Origin: Nemertoderma westbladi
Taxonomy: Eukaryota > Xenacoelomorpha > Nemertodermatida > Nemertodermatidae
Assembly: GCA_032718475.1 (NCBI GenBank)
Contig: JAUCBJ010002187.1
Location: 46,811-110,810 of the forward strand
Reading direction: 5' to 3'
DNA: 64,000 bases
In this document: positions 23,118-34,328 of the stretch, piece by piece
Layout: every line of letters starts with the position of its first letter
Position numbering within the stretch: the stretch's first letter is position 1
The notes under the pieces: model-generated
Databases searched by the model: none
Told to the model about the DNA's origin: nothing
What the model saw: only the letters and a program-made list of their open reading frames with translations
Made by a program: the position numbers and the translations under genes

Positions 23118-23543
23118 TCAGAACCATAGTACCGGTACCGGTATATTCCAGAACCATAGTACAGGTATATTCCATAACCATAGTACCGGTACACCCGGTA
23201 TATTCCAGAACCGTAGTACCGGTATATTCCATAACCATAGTACCAGTGTTCCAGAACCATAGCACCGGTATATTCCAGAACCATAGTACCGGTATATTCC
23301 AGAACCATAGTACCGGTATATTCCAGAACCATAGTACACCCGGTATATTCCAGAACCGTAGTACCGGTTCCAGAATGCTAATACCGGTATATTCCATAAC
23401 CATAGTACCGGTATATTCCATAACCATAGTACCGGTATATTCCAGAACCATAGTACCGGTATATTCCAGAACCATAGTAACAGAATATTCCAGAACCATA
23501 GTAACAGAATATTCCAGAACCATAGTAACAGAATATTCCATAA
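23118..23543. repeat. 24-bp minisatellite, left segment
   Basis: Tandem units of about 24 bp with core GGTATATTCCAGAACCATAG, with truncated, extended and CCATAACC variants. Three units near 23460-23540 have AACAGAATATTCC in place of ACCGGTATATTCC. It is continuous with 23977-24272 before an element inserted. Confidence 0.95.
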
Positions 23544-23976
23544 GGGGCCGTCCAAGTATGACGTCTGCACTTTTCCCCAAAATGTTGACCCCCTCCCTCC
23601 CCTAAATCAGATGTCATCAGATAGGCGTTGACCCCCCCCCCCCCCCCTAAATCAGATTAAAAAAAATTTTTGTAATAAACTATTATATTATGAAGATTAT
23701 TTATAATCACTTGTAAATCATTCAAATCGTCCTAATCACTGAAACATGGTGACTGGTAACTGAAACAGAAGGTCGTGCTACGGGCCTTCGGGGGCTTCGA
23801 ACAATTAAAATAGGCAAGCTATTTACTCTTTTTCTATATCTCTTCTAGCACCTATAAATGAACATGCTGACGTCAGATTTTGGCTGACCCCCTCCCCTCC
23901 CCTCATCAGCACGTCATCAGATTTTCCCAACCCCCCTCCCCCCCCTAAAGTGCTGACGTCATACTTGGACGGCCCC
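23544..23976. mobile_element. Harbinger-like MITE, 433 bp, inside the minisatellite
   Basis: The terminal inverted repeats start GGGGCCGTCCAAGTATGACG on both strands (22 bp exact, then imperfect). The flanks are TAA on each side (23541-23543 and 23977-23979), and removing one copy restores a normal CCATAACC repeat unit. A 3-bp TAA duplication is typical of PIF/Harbinger elements. It is non-coding, with C-rich subterminal tracts. Confidence 0.85.
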
Positions 23977-24272
23977 TAACCATAGTACTGGTGTTCCAGA
24001 ACCATAGACCGGTATATTCCATAACCATAGTACCGGTATGTTCCAGAAGCATAGTACTGGTATATTTCAGAACCACAGTACCGGTAACCGGTATATTCCA
24101 GAACCATAGTACCGGTATATTCCAGAACCATAGTACCGGTATATTCCATAACCACAGTACCGGTATATTCCAGAACCACAGTACCGGTATATTCCAGAAC
24201 CACAGTACCGGTATTTTCAAGAACCATAGTACCGGACCGGTATATTCCAGAACCATAGTACCGGTATATTCC
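23977..24272. repeat. 24-bp minisatellite, right segment
   Basis: Continuation of the array at 23118-23543 with the same core unit and a few unit-length variants, about 12 units. Together the two segments hold about 30 copies. Open frames through it are artefacts of the unit length. Confidence 0.95.
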
Positions 24273-24720
24273 TTTTTTAGCAAACTTCTGTTTCTGCACA
24301 GTTGGGTTCCTGATATATGTTACTGACAATTTAGGTACAATCTGACAACTGATTTGAAACCTAATTGCCGATCTGTAGTATATTGATGCGTGGCCACGCC
24401 GATAGTTCTTCCTTCCCAGTGGATCCAAAAGAGGACCAACTTAACTCCAAGATGATCCGACCCCGTCACTGCCATTCTTAGCGATGTGAATCTCCATATT
24501 CAGTTCGCATCCCCCATTTGCAATCCAGAAAGCAGAATTCCACATCAAATAATTATATAATAATATAAAAAATAGCTGCAAAATGAATAATCGAAAAAAT
24601 GTAATCACAGCCAGGCAGAGTTCGGCAAATAGCAGTACTAAAAATACCGTTTGGGGGTATAATCCCATGTCAGTAGCACGTTAATGCATGTGCTATTGTG
24701 CCTATTACATTAGCCTCCAG
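24273..24720. other. Intergenic, nothing recognised
   Basis: No gene, repeat or RNA signal that I can support. Confidence 0.4.
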
Positions 24721-24732
24721 GACACAAATGTA

Positions 24733-25126
24733 ATCGTATTTTGGGTGAATGGAATCACGTTATTATCATTTTCGTTGGGCATAGCTTCCTAAAGTCGGTA
24801 TTGACGTCCAGATGGTATCGAATTAGTGACCTCCAAGTTGAAGTCTAGCGCTGTAACAATTCCGCTAGCTACTCAGATAAAATGTAAACCTGAAAATACT
24901 GCAATTTACATCCTCATGGCCTCCCATCTGTAAATACCAATAACCTTCAGCAATTGTGCTAACCCCTACTGTATTTGGCTATAGTATGTATTGGCAGATG
25001 GGACGCCATGATAACGTGTAAATTGCGCACATACAATATAACTGGTAGTATTCCCAGGTTTATCCACCTGGACGTCAATGCCGACTTTTTGCCAAGCTGA
25101 GCAAAACGATAATGATAGGCCTAATA
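24733..25126. mobile_element. Foldback element with imperfect long inverted arms
   Basis: The left arm (AGTCGGTATTGACGTCCAGA near 24794) and right arm (its inverse, CTGGACGTCAATGCCGACTT, near 25067) pair. An inner pair also matches (ATTTACATCCTCATGGCCTC near 24904 and its inverse near 25000). A 12-bp direct repeat GACACAAATGTA flanks the structure at 24721-24732 and 25127-25138, a possible target duplication. It is non-coding. Confidence 0.6.
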
Positions 25127-25138
25127 GACACAAATGTA

Positions 25139-26035
25139 GCAAGAAGTGATGATAGTTAAGTGCGAAATGGATATAATAATTATTGACATGCAGTAGGAGT
25201 ATATTATATGTTTGTACATGGATGTGGGCTGGACGGAGTGCGTGGCATAGGAAGAGTGGAGCGTTTTCCTAGAATTAATAGCTTCATGTGTAATGCTTTC
25301 AATATATTACAAGGAAGGATAGTATATGGGCCTCAATTCTATGCAATGAATTTTGACAGAATGCAAAATTGCAAATATAACCTACCTTTAATGGAAACCG
25401 CTAAACCAGTGATGATAAATCATTCTGAAATGTGGCCAAATTGTTGGTAATTGATATCATTTGTATCAACGTTGAAAAATATATATTTATTATATATATA
25501 TAGTATATACTGACTGATGAAATCTGACACCAATTGACTTTGACTAACTGACAATACTACCTGATTCTTTAAGTAGGGTATTAATTATCATTGTTAATCA
25601 GTTGAAATGAATAAAAAACCTCAAATAAACCAATTCTTCTACTCCATGAAAATTGAGAATCCTTGAAATAATTATCCATAGCAACGGTATATGAACCAAC
25701 TAGGATTGAATTGAAATTGATAGTAAACGCAGTTATGATGAGTATACAATAGGACTCCATAATAATTGATAATTGTTTCAAGAGTTTTGTCATAATATAC
25801 AACCACCTGAAGTTATCTGTCACATAGATAATGTATATAATTGGGTTGAATGGAGAGTCCTGCAACCAGAGAAACTCAAAATAATTAATTAATTAAATAT
25901 TTACTTATATATACAGTATACCGGTATATCTACATATTAAAATACCTAGGTGTTCTAAAAATAACCCTATCACCACAGTAACCAACATAATACAAAGATG
26001 GAAGTCGTTGGATTAGTCAATAAATTAAATAGTTT
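25139..26035. other. Intergenic, nothing recognised
   Basis: It includes an 80-codon plus-strand ORF at 25208-25450 with no recognisable motif and no splice or promoter support, which I do not call as a gene. Confidence 0.4.
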
Positions 26036-26236
26036 GAATAAACATTTTATAAATACTAACCAATCGTATAGAGATAAACATTTTATAAATACTAACCAAT
26101 TGAATAGAGATAAACATTTTATAAATACTAACCAATCGAATAGAGATAAAAATTTTATAAATACTAACCAATTGAATAGAGATAAACATTTTATAAATAC
26201 TAACCAATCGAATAGAGATAAACATTTTATAAATAT
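26036..26236. repeat. 36-bp tandem repeat, about 5.5 copies
   Basis: Units share ATTTTATAAATACTAACCAA followed by TCGAATAGAGATAAAC, with alternating TCG/TTG and minor changes. As 36 is a multiple of three, both strands stay open. The plus strand would read a 12-residue unit KHFINTNQSNRD in a 97-residue ORF (25998-26291), but nothing else supports translation. Confidence 0.9.
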
Positions 26237-26472
26237 AACCGATCTCAAACCCATTACCGAAAGAATAAATATAATATTCATTTGTTTGTAGTATTGTATA
26301 AATTCTAAAATGCTAATTAGTCAATTAATTCCTGATTAAATGGATTTTATTTGTGTCAATTCAATAGTCTCCCGACACCATATCAACATAAAACAAACCG
26401 TATAGGTTGATTTTGGCAATTATGAAAAAAAATAATATGGATGTAACAAATATACAATCTACAGATTTGATT

Positions 26473-26705
26473 TAGAGACAGGGGGCAACTGGAAGCAAAT
26501 CCCATCTCGGCGAAATAATATCCCGCCTCCATGTTAAATCCTCAATTTAGGGAAATGAGCAGGTTACATTGGCACGTTATTCTAACCAAAACAATAAACT
26601 AAAGTCAATATAACAGGTTACAGTTAGATTGTTAGATCAGCTGTTATTTACGTCGGATTGCGTCGAGGGGGATGAATTTTTATTGCGTCGAATGTCCCCC
26701 ATATC
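26473..26705 (+). mobile_element. MITE-like element, family M1, copy C
   Basis: Third copy of the element at 234-494, in the same orientation, from TTAGAGACAGGGGG to TCCCCCATATCT. It keeps the interior GCAGGTTACA and AACCAAAACAATAAACTAAA block and CAGCTGTTATTTACGTCG. It lacks the long G tract of the other copies. Confidence 0.75.
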
Positions 26706-26756
26706 TGAACCCAAAAAACTTCTTTTTCGATCATCCCCAGACACCGATTGTAGCAA

Positions 26757-27035
26757 ATCCACCTTGGCGTAGTGAGTGGTACAGTACAATCCGTTCTGGG
26801 TTAAATTCGCATTTCCGGTCCGGCTTCAAGGGTTCGAACCCCGAAAGGGTGCCACGAAAGTTTTAATTTCGACATGAATGCTTTAAAGGGAATAACCAGG
26901 GCTCATATCTGCCTGGCACCCTTAAACGGTAGCTAAATTAGTACCAGTTCCTTCTGGATAGTATAGTTCTGGGAAGACCACACTGGAAAAAAGCTGCAGA
27001 CTTTGTCAGGTCCCGGGTCCATAACAATAATATTG
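26757..27035 (+). mobile_element. tRNA-derived SINE
   Basis: TTGGCGTAGTGAGTGG resembles an RNA polymerase III A box, and GGGTTCGAACCCC about 60 bp later is a perfect B box. Together they form a degenerate tRNA-like head, followed by a non-tRNA body of about 200 bp (GGGAAGACCACACTGG near 26971). The tRNA part does not fold into an intact tRNA gene, so a SINE is the better call. Confidence 0.65.
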
Positions 27036-27430
27036 ACTCATGTGTCTAAAATGTTTAGATACTCTGAGTGAGTTTGTAGTAATAATTAAATAGGAGCCCG
27101 ATTGGTTAATATATATCTTTAAATAATAATAATAATATATTTTCAATACTTTTATGTTTTGGATTTATTGCGAGATACGCAGAATATTAAGTAACTGTAA
27201 TAATTATTTGGTTATGATTTGTTATTATAAATCCATAGAAGTTAGGAAAGCAAAGCCATGGGTCCCTTCTGTAAATCAGAACGCTCCCGTCACCTCAAGA
27301 GCCATAGTGCCATACTTGGCACTAAGTTCTTTCGAGCCATACTTTTATACGGGAGTGAGTTTGAGACCTGGACACTCACTGACGAAATCAGTTGAACATC
27401 AAATTGATGGTTGTTAAACCAGAGTACATC
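27036..27430. other. Intergenic, nothing recognised
   Basis: AT-rich sequence with no supportable feature. Confidence 0.4.
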
Positions 27431-27697
27431 GCCCATGTGAAGAATACCCGGATTTTACTTTTCGGTCGACTTTCTATTGGAATTTTATATATGAAGATTT
27501 CTTGTTTTTTCAATTTTATCTTTATTAAGTGTTTTATTTATGTCTTATAACCTGTACATATACTAATTCGTTTGTTGTTTTGGTTAGATTCAGCCCTTCT
27601 GTAACCTGTGTTTTTGGTGAAAACCTGGTATTCTTCACATGGGGGTAACTGAAAAGTGAAATATAACGGCAGAAAGTCTGGTATTCTTCACATGGGC
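27431..27697. mobile_element. MITE with GCCCATGTGAAGAATACC ends
   Basis: The left end GCCCATGTGAAGAATACC is mirrored at the right end (GGTATTCTTCACATGGGC), and a further inverted copy of that end lies inside near 27630. The interior carries, on the minus strand, the module CAGGTTACAG with CTAACCAAAACAACAAACG. No clear target duplication was seen. Confidence 0.7.
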
Positions 27698-28030
27698 TCT
27701 AAACATCAGCTGGAAACAACACATGACAAATGCCGAGCTTATGGTACAATACCACCTGTATCAACCACCCACCCTCCTTGAACGCAGATTAAGATTCAAT
27801 GGGCACTGCTGGCGAAGTAAAGACGAGGTCACACCAGATCTACTTTTCTGGCAAACAATGCCTGAGAAAAAGGTAAAAAAGGTGTAAATGAGAGGCCTGC
27901 ATATATAGACCAGCTTGGAAGGGATAGGTACTGGTACTGGAATTGAGAGCAACTAAATTGCGACCATTATGGAGAATCGGGAAGCCTGGAAGGATCGCAT
28001 TTCCATTGTCCGAGTTCGCTCGACCTAGTA
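27698..28030 (+). pseudogene. LINE reverse-transcriptase ORF, 3' end remnant
   Basis: The plus strand reads NISWKQHMTNAEL, then LLERRLRFNGHCWRSKDEV and PDLLFWQTMPEK, and then breaks down with stops. ERRLRFAGHCWRSK and DLLLW are hallmark C-terminal motifs of an animal non-LTR element family. It is probably the same broad family as the split LINE at 35130-49330, but this is inferred from my recollection of the family's domain order. Confidence 0.75.
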
Positions 28031-28560
28031 GTGGTAGTTAGTTACTAAAATATATTTTATTTTGACTCTTTATTTTTACTAAAATATATTTTATTCTGAC
28101 TCTTTTAATTTGGACAGTAAAACTGAAAACTTAAGTTACCTTCAACTCTTCAAGTATGAAGAGTACTCCTAGATATTTACCTGAATTTACATTATTGTAC
28201 TGAAATATTGTTTGTGTGATTTTACTTTCACTATTTTGTTACTCTACATTACGAAATAAAATATTCAGGTTTTGAAGTTTTGAATATATATTATATACGT
28301 ATTGCATAGAGAAATAGTTCCACATGATTTATTATGCAATATACATACATACATGATTCAATACATACATTCACAGTATTGAACATATTGTCGTTTGTCC
28401 CACCTTAAATGAGGTGGGTGGAAAATGTTAGCATAAATCAAATGTAAATGGCAGTACTGGAACGCACTCAGCGGCTTTTAGCAAGACTTATTGTAAGAAC
28501 TTACCTGGGAAAAATGTATTTATTTTAGAAAAAAATAGAAATAATTGAATAGGATAAAAT
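28031..28560. other. Intergenic, nothing recognised
   Basis: AT-rich; no supportable feature. Confidence 0.4.
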
Positions 28561-28606
28561 AGATATTTCACTTATATAGCACCCCGTCTATATAAGTGAA
28601 ATATCT
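28561..28606. repeat. Perfect 19-bp hairpin with 8-base loop
   Basis: AGATATTTCACTTATATAG at 28561-28579 is exactly complementary to 28588-28606, with loop CACCCCGT. It ends three bases before the target duplication of the MITE that follows. No poly-T or gene end is associated, so it is not called a terminator. Confidence 0.9.
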
Positions 28607-28617
28607 GTGATCTAAAT

Positions 28618-28842
28618 GGGTGTAAACGCTACGCCGACAACCGACAGCCGACAACCACTGCCGACAACAGCAAAAATGAAAATGTAACCTGAGTTCGTGA
28701 CTCTCGTTTATTGTTTTGGTTAGAATAACCTTACACTGTAACCTGTTCCTTTCCCTCAATTAATAATTAACATTAATTAGCTTTAATAATGGTTGTCGGT
28801 GTTGGTTGTCGGCTGTCGGTTGTCGGCGTAGCGTTTACACCC
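28618..28842. mobile_element. 225-bp MITE with 9-bp target duplication
   Basis: Terminal inverted repeats of about 40-50 bp start GGGTGTAAACGCTACGCCGA and contain iterated CGACAACC and CGACAGCC. A perfect 9-bp direct repeat GATCTAAAT flanks both ends (28609-28617 and 28843-28851). Nine-base duplications occur with Mutator-like and some other DNA transposons. The interior on the minus strand holds the shared module (GGAAAGGAACAGGTTACAGT and CTAACCAAAACAATAAACG). Confidence 0.9.
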
Positions 28843-28851
28843 GATCTAAAT

Positions 28852-30947
28852 ATTGAATTAGAAAATGTTGGGTATATATTTTTTTAATTAATAGCCGCTT
28901 ATATTCTCAACTCCAAACAAAGTACGTAACATATTTATTTGTAAATTAATTTATTGGTTTAAAGACTGAGTTTAATTTGTTATGCTATAGAGTGCATTCA
29001 TATTATAACCGATCTAGGAAAAGAAAAAAGGGTTTGTTTGCACATGAGTTTAAATTGGTAATAAAGGTAATATTGATTTAGAAAATGTCATGGATTAGAT
29101 AGAACTCATTAACTTTCATTCTGAATTGTAGAAAATATGGTAAATAAATTCTCACGGAGAAGCAGTTCCCTAGTATAATTGTTTATATGTTATTTTATTT
29201 TGTGTATGTAAATGTAAATAATAATATATACAATTTAATTCACACAAAACATCCATACAAATACTATTAATTATACGCAAATTTTATTAGAAACCTGTTC
29301 CACTGAATTCTCGACCCTTAATTTAAATCGCTTACATTTGGTAAATAAAATACCTCGAGAATAGTTGTATGAGGTTCTACGATTTTCCCATGTAATACGT
29401 AATGTTATTGGTACCTTTTTGTTGCTTGGTTCTTTAATATACACTGGAAAGAAACCGTGTTACAAAATAAATTGAGCGAAGTCGTTTCCGTTGTTTCTGC
29501 TATGCGAATGATGGCACCATTCATCACCTGATCTTTAGTTATTCAATCTTAAATAATTTACAATAAATAAGGCTTTTCGATCAGAAGTGCAAAAAGGGGG
29601 GCACTGTTGGTTGAACCCACGCTGAATGGTACCGTTTGATGCGGTTGTAGGTTATCCTTATAGACTAGCACCATAGAGACCCGCTGTAAGATAAATGCGA
29701 CGCTACGTAAACAGCTAGTTTGATAAATAAAAAGTGACCTTAATAAAAGTGCAAAAAAGGGTCACGGAAAGTGGTTGAACCTGATAGCGTACTGCTTGCT
29801 GTGTGTGATAATATAACCAATATCCTGAAACAGTACCGTACCGGTACAGTACAGGAAGTCCTTACAGAATTACTTCAGTTCTAAACAAAATTATAATTAG
29901 GCCTATTTTAGTCAGCAGGATAAAAAACAGTCGGAAATATAGGATAAAAATTACCACATTTAATGGAAACAAGGTGATAAAATGCAACGTTTAAATTAAC
30001 ATTAACATCATGTCCTCGTTTAGGGTATCGTTTAATGGTTTCTAATTCTAGAGATCTAATCTTCAATTGGTAATCTCAGTAAATAGTAATAAAAAGTGAA
30101 ATTAATAGAAAGAAATTATAAATATTTATGAGGTTCTTGTGAGCCAGACAGACATGTTTTAAGTTAGTTATTTATATGGTTTCTCTACCCTTCATCTTAA
30201 TGATAAATATTGTATTAATCTATCGCCTAATCTCTTTACTAATTTGTGACTAAAATATCTTATACTAAAGTATAGTGAACTTTTTAACCTGAAAACTTGT
30301 CAAAAAAAAATGCTAAAAAGACCACAATTATCATAAAAATGCGCATTCTAAAAAAGCACAATAAAGTATATATGCCCGTACTGTTTAACATGGCGTTTTA
30401 ATGTACATACCTTTAATACCTTTAATTCATATAGATATGAGCTTTCATAGCTCCAGATAAATATATGTTGCCTAGACCAGTTTAATTTAATTAAATTCGT
30501 CAATCGTTAAGAAGGTGCGAAAAATGAATGCCTATATTGAATAGTACATGAAGACAAAGTACAATAAACAATGTAGATAAAGCAGAACAATAACATGGCA
30601 TAATTTATGAAGTAAAGGCCTAGCTAGTTGGGAATGCAGCTGGTAATGTTTGCCTGACGGTAAGTGAGTGGATAATAAGTGAGTGAGTAGAAGGTATATG
30701 ATTTAACCAATACGAAGCCAGCACATGTGAATTTCATAACAAATGGGGGAACCGCCCTAAGCGACAGAGAATTACACAATATTGTAAACAAAACAAACTA
30801 TTTACGGCTATTTAAATGCAACTTGTTTGAATGATTCACAATGCATAAGTTGACAATTTCAGCTGATCGCCAATACCATGTCTATTCAATGCATATCATA
30901 ACTATTTATTTCCCAATCGGTGACATGCCGTCTTCAAGGCTGTATTC
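28852..30947. other. Intergenic, nothing recognised
   Basis: About 2.1 kb of AT-rich sequence with no ORF of interest. The phrase AGTGCAAAAAAGGG recurs near 29590 and 29750 without an obvious unit. Confidence 0.4.
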
Positions 30948-31067
30948 ATATTCGTAATAGGTAATAATTATAATAATAATTAATCGATAATATAATCCTG
31001 TAGTTGAAGGCTAATTCGAATAAGGCGTTTATTCAATATTACCTATTACGAATATAACTATTTATAT
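30948..31067. mobile_element. Short MITE-like inverted-repeat element, about 120 bp
   Basis: ATATTCGTAATAGGTAATA near 30949 is mirrored by TATTACCTATTACGAATAT near 31048, giving inverted ends of about 19 bp around an AT-rich loop. No target duplication was established. Confidence 0.6.
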
Positions 31068-32134
31068 TAGATAGGCAGCTAGACATAGGTATATGAGGTG
31101 AGGAAGTTCCCCAGATTCGGATATAACGCTGGTAAACAGATTATTCCCGAGACAGGAAAGGTACCTGGTTCTGGTAGTGATACTTATTATTTATATTTAT
31201 GTTCTAGAATATTTAGCCAAATTATGCATAATAACAAATAATTCCAAATAATTTACAAGGGAAAAAAATTAAAATTTTTTCACTATTCTTGAAGTATTTT
31301 ATTTACCGAGCGTCAGCGAGGTTAATAAAGGGTTAAGAGAATATTGAAAAAATAGCACATTTTTATGTTTTTTCCCTCATGTAATACGTAATTTGATTCT
31401 TAAATTGGTACTTTTTTTGTTGCTCAAGTCGAATATTTATTACGTAACTCGAGGGCAGCTTAACAACATAAAACCAGTATTGGATATTGAGTTTATGTTT
31501 TGGAGTACACCTTGCAGATAATGTAAGAACTTTGGGATGTGAATGTTTGTGTGAATGGATTTTGCTTGCAAACCTTTTCTACGTCGATACTCTTTCACCA
31601 CATGTAAGTAATACAATTTAGAAAATTCCACTAAAAATATTTTAGATCAATGTATCCTATGGGTTTCTTTTTTCCCTAGAGAACAAAAGTGAAACCTTTT
31701 TCCCCCGATTTTGGGGTATTTTGTGGTTGACTACTGACTGTAATTAACTAAAAATTTTCGTTCCCTTATTTAGGATACTTAAGTTTTACCCAAATTTATT
31801 GATAGGTGAATAAAAATTATTTTCAAAATTTTTTTTCGAGATGTTTAATTTTTTACCTAATTAACATGCAAATAACATACAAATTAACATGCAAATATTT
31901 TTCAAAATACAACGAGGGATGGTCATCAAGTGCCCAAAATTTCATCATTTGTGCACAATGGCATCCTGAAACGACCCTATGACCAGAATTTTGATAAATG
32001 CTCATATTCAAAATTAATAAAAAAAAATGCAGATTTATTGCCCTATTTTTGACAGATTTTGACATTTTTGACCAAAAATTGACACATTATGTTAATTAAA
32101 TATTTCAGCTACAACAAAGAAAAATAAAATGTGG
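31068..32134. other. Intergenic, nothing recognised
   Basis: AT-rich sequence. The phrase CCGAGCGTCAGCGAGG near 31312 resembles one near 54300 but gives no defined element. Confidence 0.4.
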
Positions 32135-32172
32135 TCATAGGGGGGTGTTAAGCTGATGCTTAACACCCCCTA
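32135..32172. repeat. Near-perfect hairpin
   Basis: ATAGGGGGGTGTTAAGC pairs with GCTTAACACCCCCTAT across a TGAT loop, with one unpaired G. It has no gene context. Confidence 0.8.
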
Positions 32173-32339
32173 TTACCCAGTTATCATTCATGCCAAATTT
32201 CACCCGAATTCGTTCATTTTTGGAAAAGCTGTTGCAATTTGAAATTTATAATTTGCATTCTTCATAAAACGCATTTAAAGTTTATCGTTAGGGTAATTTA
32301 ATTAATTAAAATGTTAGAATGCACACACACAACCCAGCT

Positions 32340-33150
32340 GAAAATTTTGTTGCAAGTGTTTTCCGGGTCGTTGATTTCATATCTGAAGTCAGTTTTTAAT
32401 TTGACTGCGTCATATCTGTCTGAATTGCTGTCGGTCTGTCAGTCAAAAATATGACCGACAGATGAACTGACAAGGTGGATGACGTAATATATGAAAACTG
32501 ACATTGTAAATGAAATCACCAACCATTAAAACCCCCATAACAAAATTTTTTGCTAGTTGGTATGCTTTCCTATTATTGTGACGGATAGATCCGTGGACGG
32601 ACAGACAGAAAAAACGACAGACAGACAGAGTAGGTTTTGTTAAAAGTGAAAACTAACGTCGGAAATGAAATTAGAAACCAGTATAACCCCTATAACAAAA
32701 TGTTTAGTTTGGTGGAATGCTTTCCTTACATTTTCACACACAGATAGACTGACATACAGACAGAGAGACATAATAGACTTCTCTAAATACAAAAAACTGA
32801 CTTCGGAATTGAAATTAGAGACCAGGTAAACCACAAGCCATATGTTTATTATTGTGTGTATTAATGTATTATTTAGCTTGATGGAATGATGTTCTTATAT
32901 TTTGACAGACAGATTGTCGGACGGACAGAAAGACTGACAGACAGACATAAAGACATAGTAGTTTTCATTAAAAGTGAAAACTTACGTTTGGAATGAAATC
33001 AACGACCATGAAAACCCCCATAACAAAACTTTTAGCTTAGATAATTGCTTTTGTTATATTTTGACAGCCAAACTGTCAGAAACACAATCCCAGACAGACA
33101 CTTACAGAGTAAGGTTAACGAAAAATCGACTTTTTTTTCTGAATTAGTCA
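32340..33150. repeat. Degenerate tandem repeat of about 145-180 bp, about 5 units
   Basis: Each unit contains GTGAAAACTnACnTnGGAAATGAAAT, then AACCCCCATAACAAAA, TTTTAGCTnGnTGGAATGCTTT, and a GACAGACAGAC-rich tail. Unit starts fall near 32492, 32647, 32792, 32974 and 33118. A diverged copy lies at about 6340-6460 inside the nested insertion of intron 3, so the unit is dispersed as well as tandem. No coding content. Confidence 0.7.
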
Positions 33151-33510
33151 ACCCCCCTTAAGCGGCTGCATTGCAGGGTAGAGCTGGGTTTAGTTTAGCA
33201 ATGAAATTGCTAATATCTAGAATTATAGAACAAATAATTGTTTATTATATGTAAGAGCCGAGTAAGGGCTTTCATAGAGCTTAACAGACTTCAACGAGTT
33301 AAGTCGCATCTTTAAGGAGCTAGGCAACAATGCTGACATCCAAATTCTGGATAGAAAGTTGATGGTAGTCTATGCTTTCAGTTTTTGGATACATAGTGGG
33401 TCTTCCGAACGCCTTTTCTTATCCAAGAAAGCAGAAGTAATCAATTGATCAACTGCTGGTCAGGTAAGTATCAATATTTACTGTCAGGGAATTCTTGTCA
33501 ATGATTAAAA

Positions 33511-34328
33511 CTACTAGGATCGGCATGCTGCATTGCAGCTGCATTTTTAAGAATGCTGCGCCGGCTTGTCAACAAAATTGCACCTCCACAACTCCCTATC
33601 ACCCATGACATTTGCTAGATCATCCGCATCTTTAAGGCCAGTGTCCTTTAAGATGCGTCTCAAGAAAGTCATGGGCTGTCCACCATGCTTATTCACCCCA
33701 TGAGGCTGCCAAAGTACAAGATTATGCACTGGCTGGTCCTCACGGCGAAAGCAATGTCCTGCAAAGCGGAGGCGATTTTGTTCTAGTGTCAAGCTTGGGG
33801 GAACCAATGAGACACCTCCAATGTTATATAGTGTCTGGTTGGAGATGTGTGCATTGTACTTGACACAATGAACCCGGCGTAGCATTCTTGTCAAAGTGCC
33901 ATCCAGAGATTTGGTGTCCTCGGCAGTTAGAGCCCAGCATGGACTCCCGTAGAGGAGTACTGGAACTACTGCTGCTCTAAATAATCGGACCTTAAGTTTC
34001 CGATTAATTCTCGGTGACTTCCAAATCCTGGAAAGCCTATTTAAGGCTGCCCATGCCTTTCCCTTACGTATTCGAAGGTCCTCACCTGACTTCCGGATCC
34101 ATGATCCCAGGTAACAGAAGTCGTCCACATGCTCAAGCATACCATCCTTTGAGCTTATGCTCATACGATCAGAGACTTGCTGAGGACTTTCAAAGTTAAC
34201 TGTCAGAATTTTGGTCTTTCTGGAGTTAATAAAAAGACCAACACTAGAAGCAGCATGTTCTAATGAGCTGAGGAGCCGTTGGGCTCCCTCTAATGATTCT
34301 GAGAGTACTCCTAAAAGAATGATTAAAA
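33511..34328 (-). pseudogene. LINE fragment B1: RT C-terminal region, 5'-truncated
   Basis: It is open for about 260 codons: IILLGVLSESLEGAQRLL, then NSRKTKILTVNF, DFCYLGSWI, GSPCWALTAEDTKSLD, RLRFAGHCFRRE and FLRRILKDTGL. This is the thumb/C-terminal part of a non-LTR reverse transcriptase, starting just after where the YADD catalytic motif would be. It ends in the 3' tail GCAGCATGCCGATCCTAGTAG (minus strand), which recurs at the end of B2 (50500-51790). A 5'-truncated retrocopy is the simplest reading. Confidence 0.9.

Noticed and set aside
23900-23930. Second hammerhead (CTGATGAGGGG on the minus strand near 23910)
   Set aside because: No GAAA or complementary stems follow; it is part of the MITE inverted end.
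23095-24428. Repetitive ORFs on both strands (GIFQNHST, LWFWNIPV units)
   Set aside because: They are artefacts of the 24-bp minisatellite and are interrupted by a MITE.
25998-26291. 97-codon ORF with KHFINTNQSNRD repeats as a small protein gene
   Set aside because: The 36-bp repeat alone keeps both strands open; there is no splice, promoter or homology support.
26757-26850. Functional tRNA gene
   Set aside because: The A and B boxes are present, but the sequence does not give an acceptor stem or a normal anticodon arm, and a SINE-like body follows.
28561-28606. Transcription terminator
   Set aside because: The hairpin is perfect, but this is eukaryotic intergenic DNA with no adjacent gene or T-tract.
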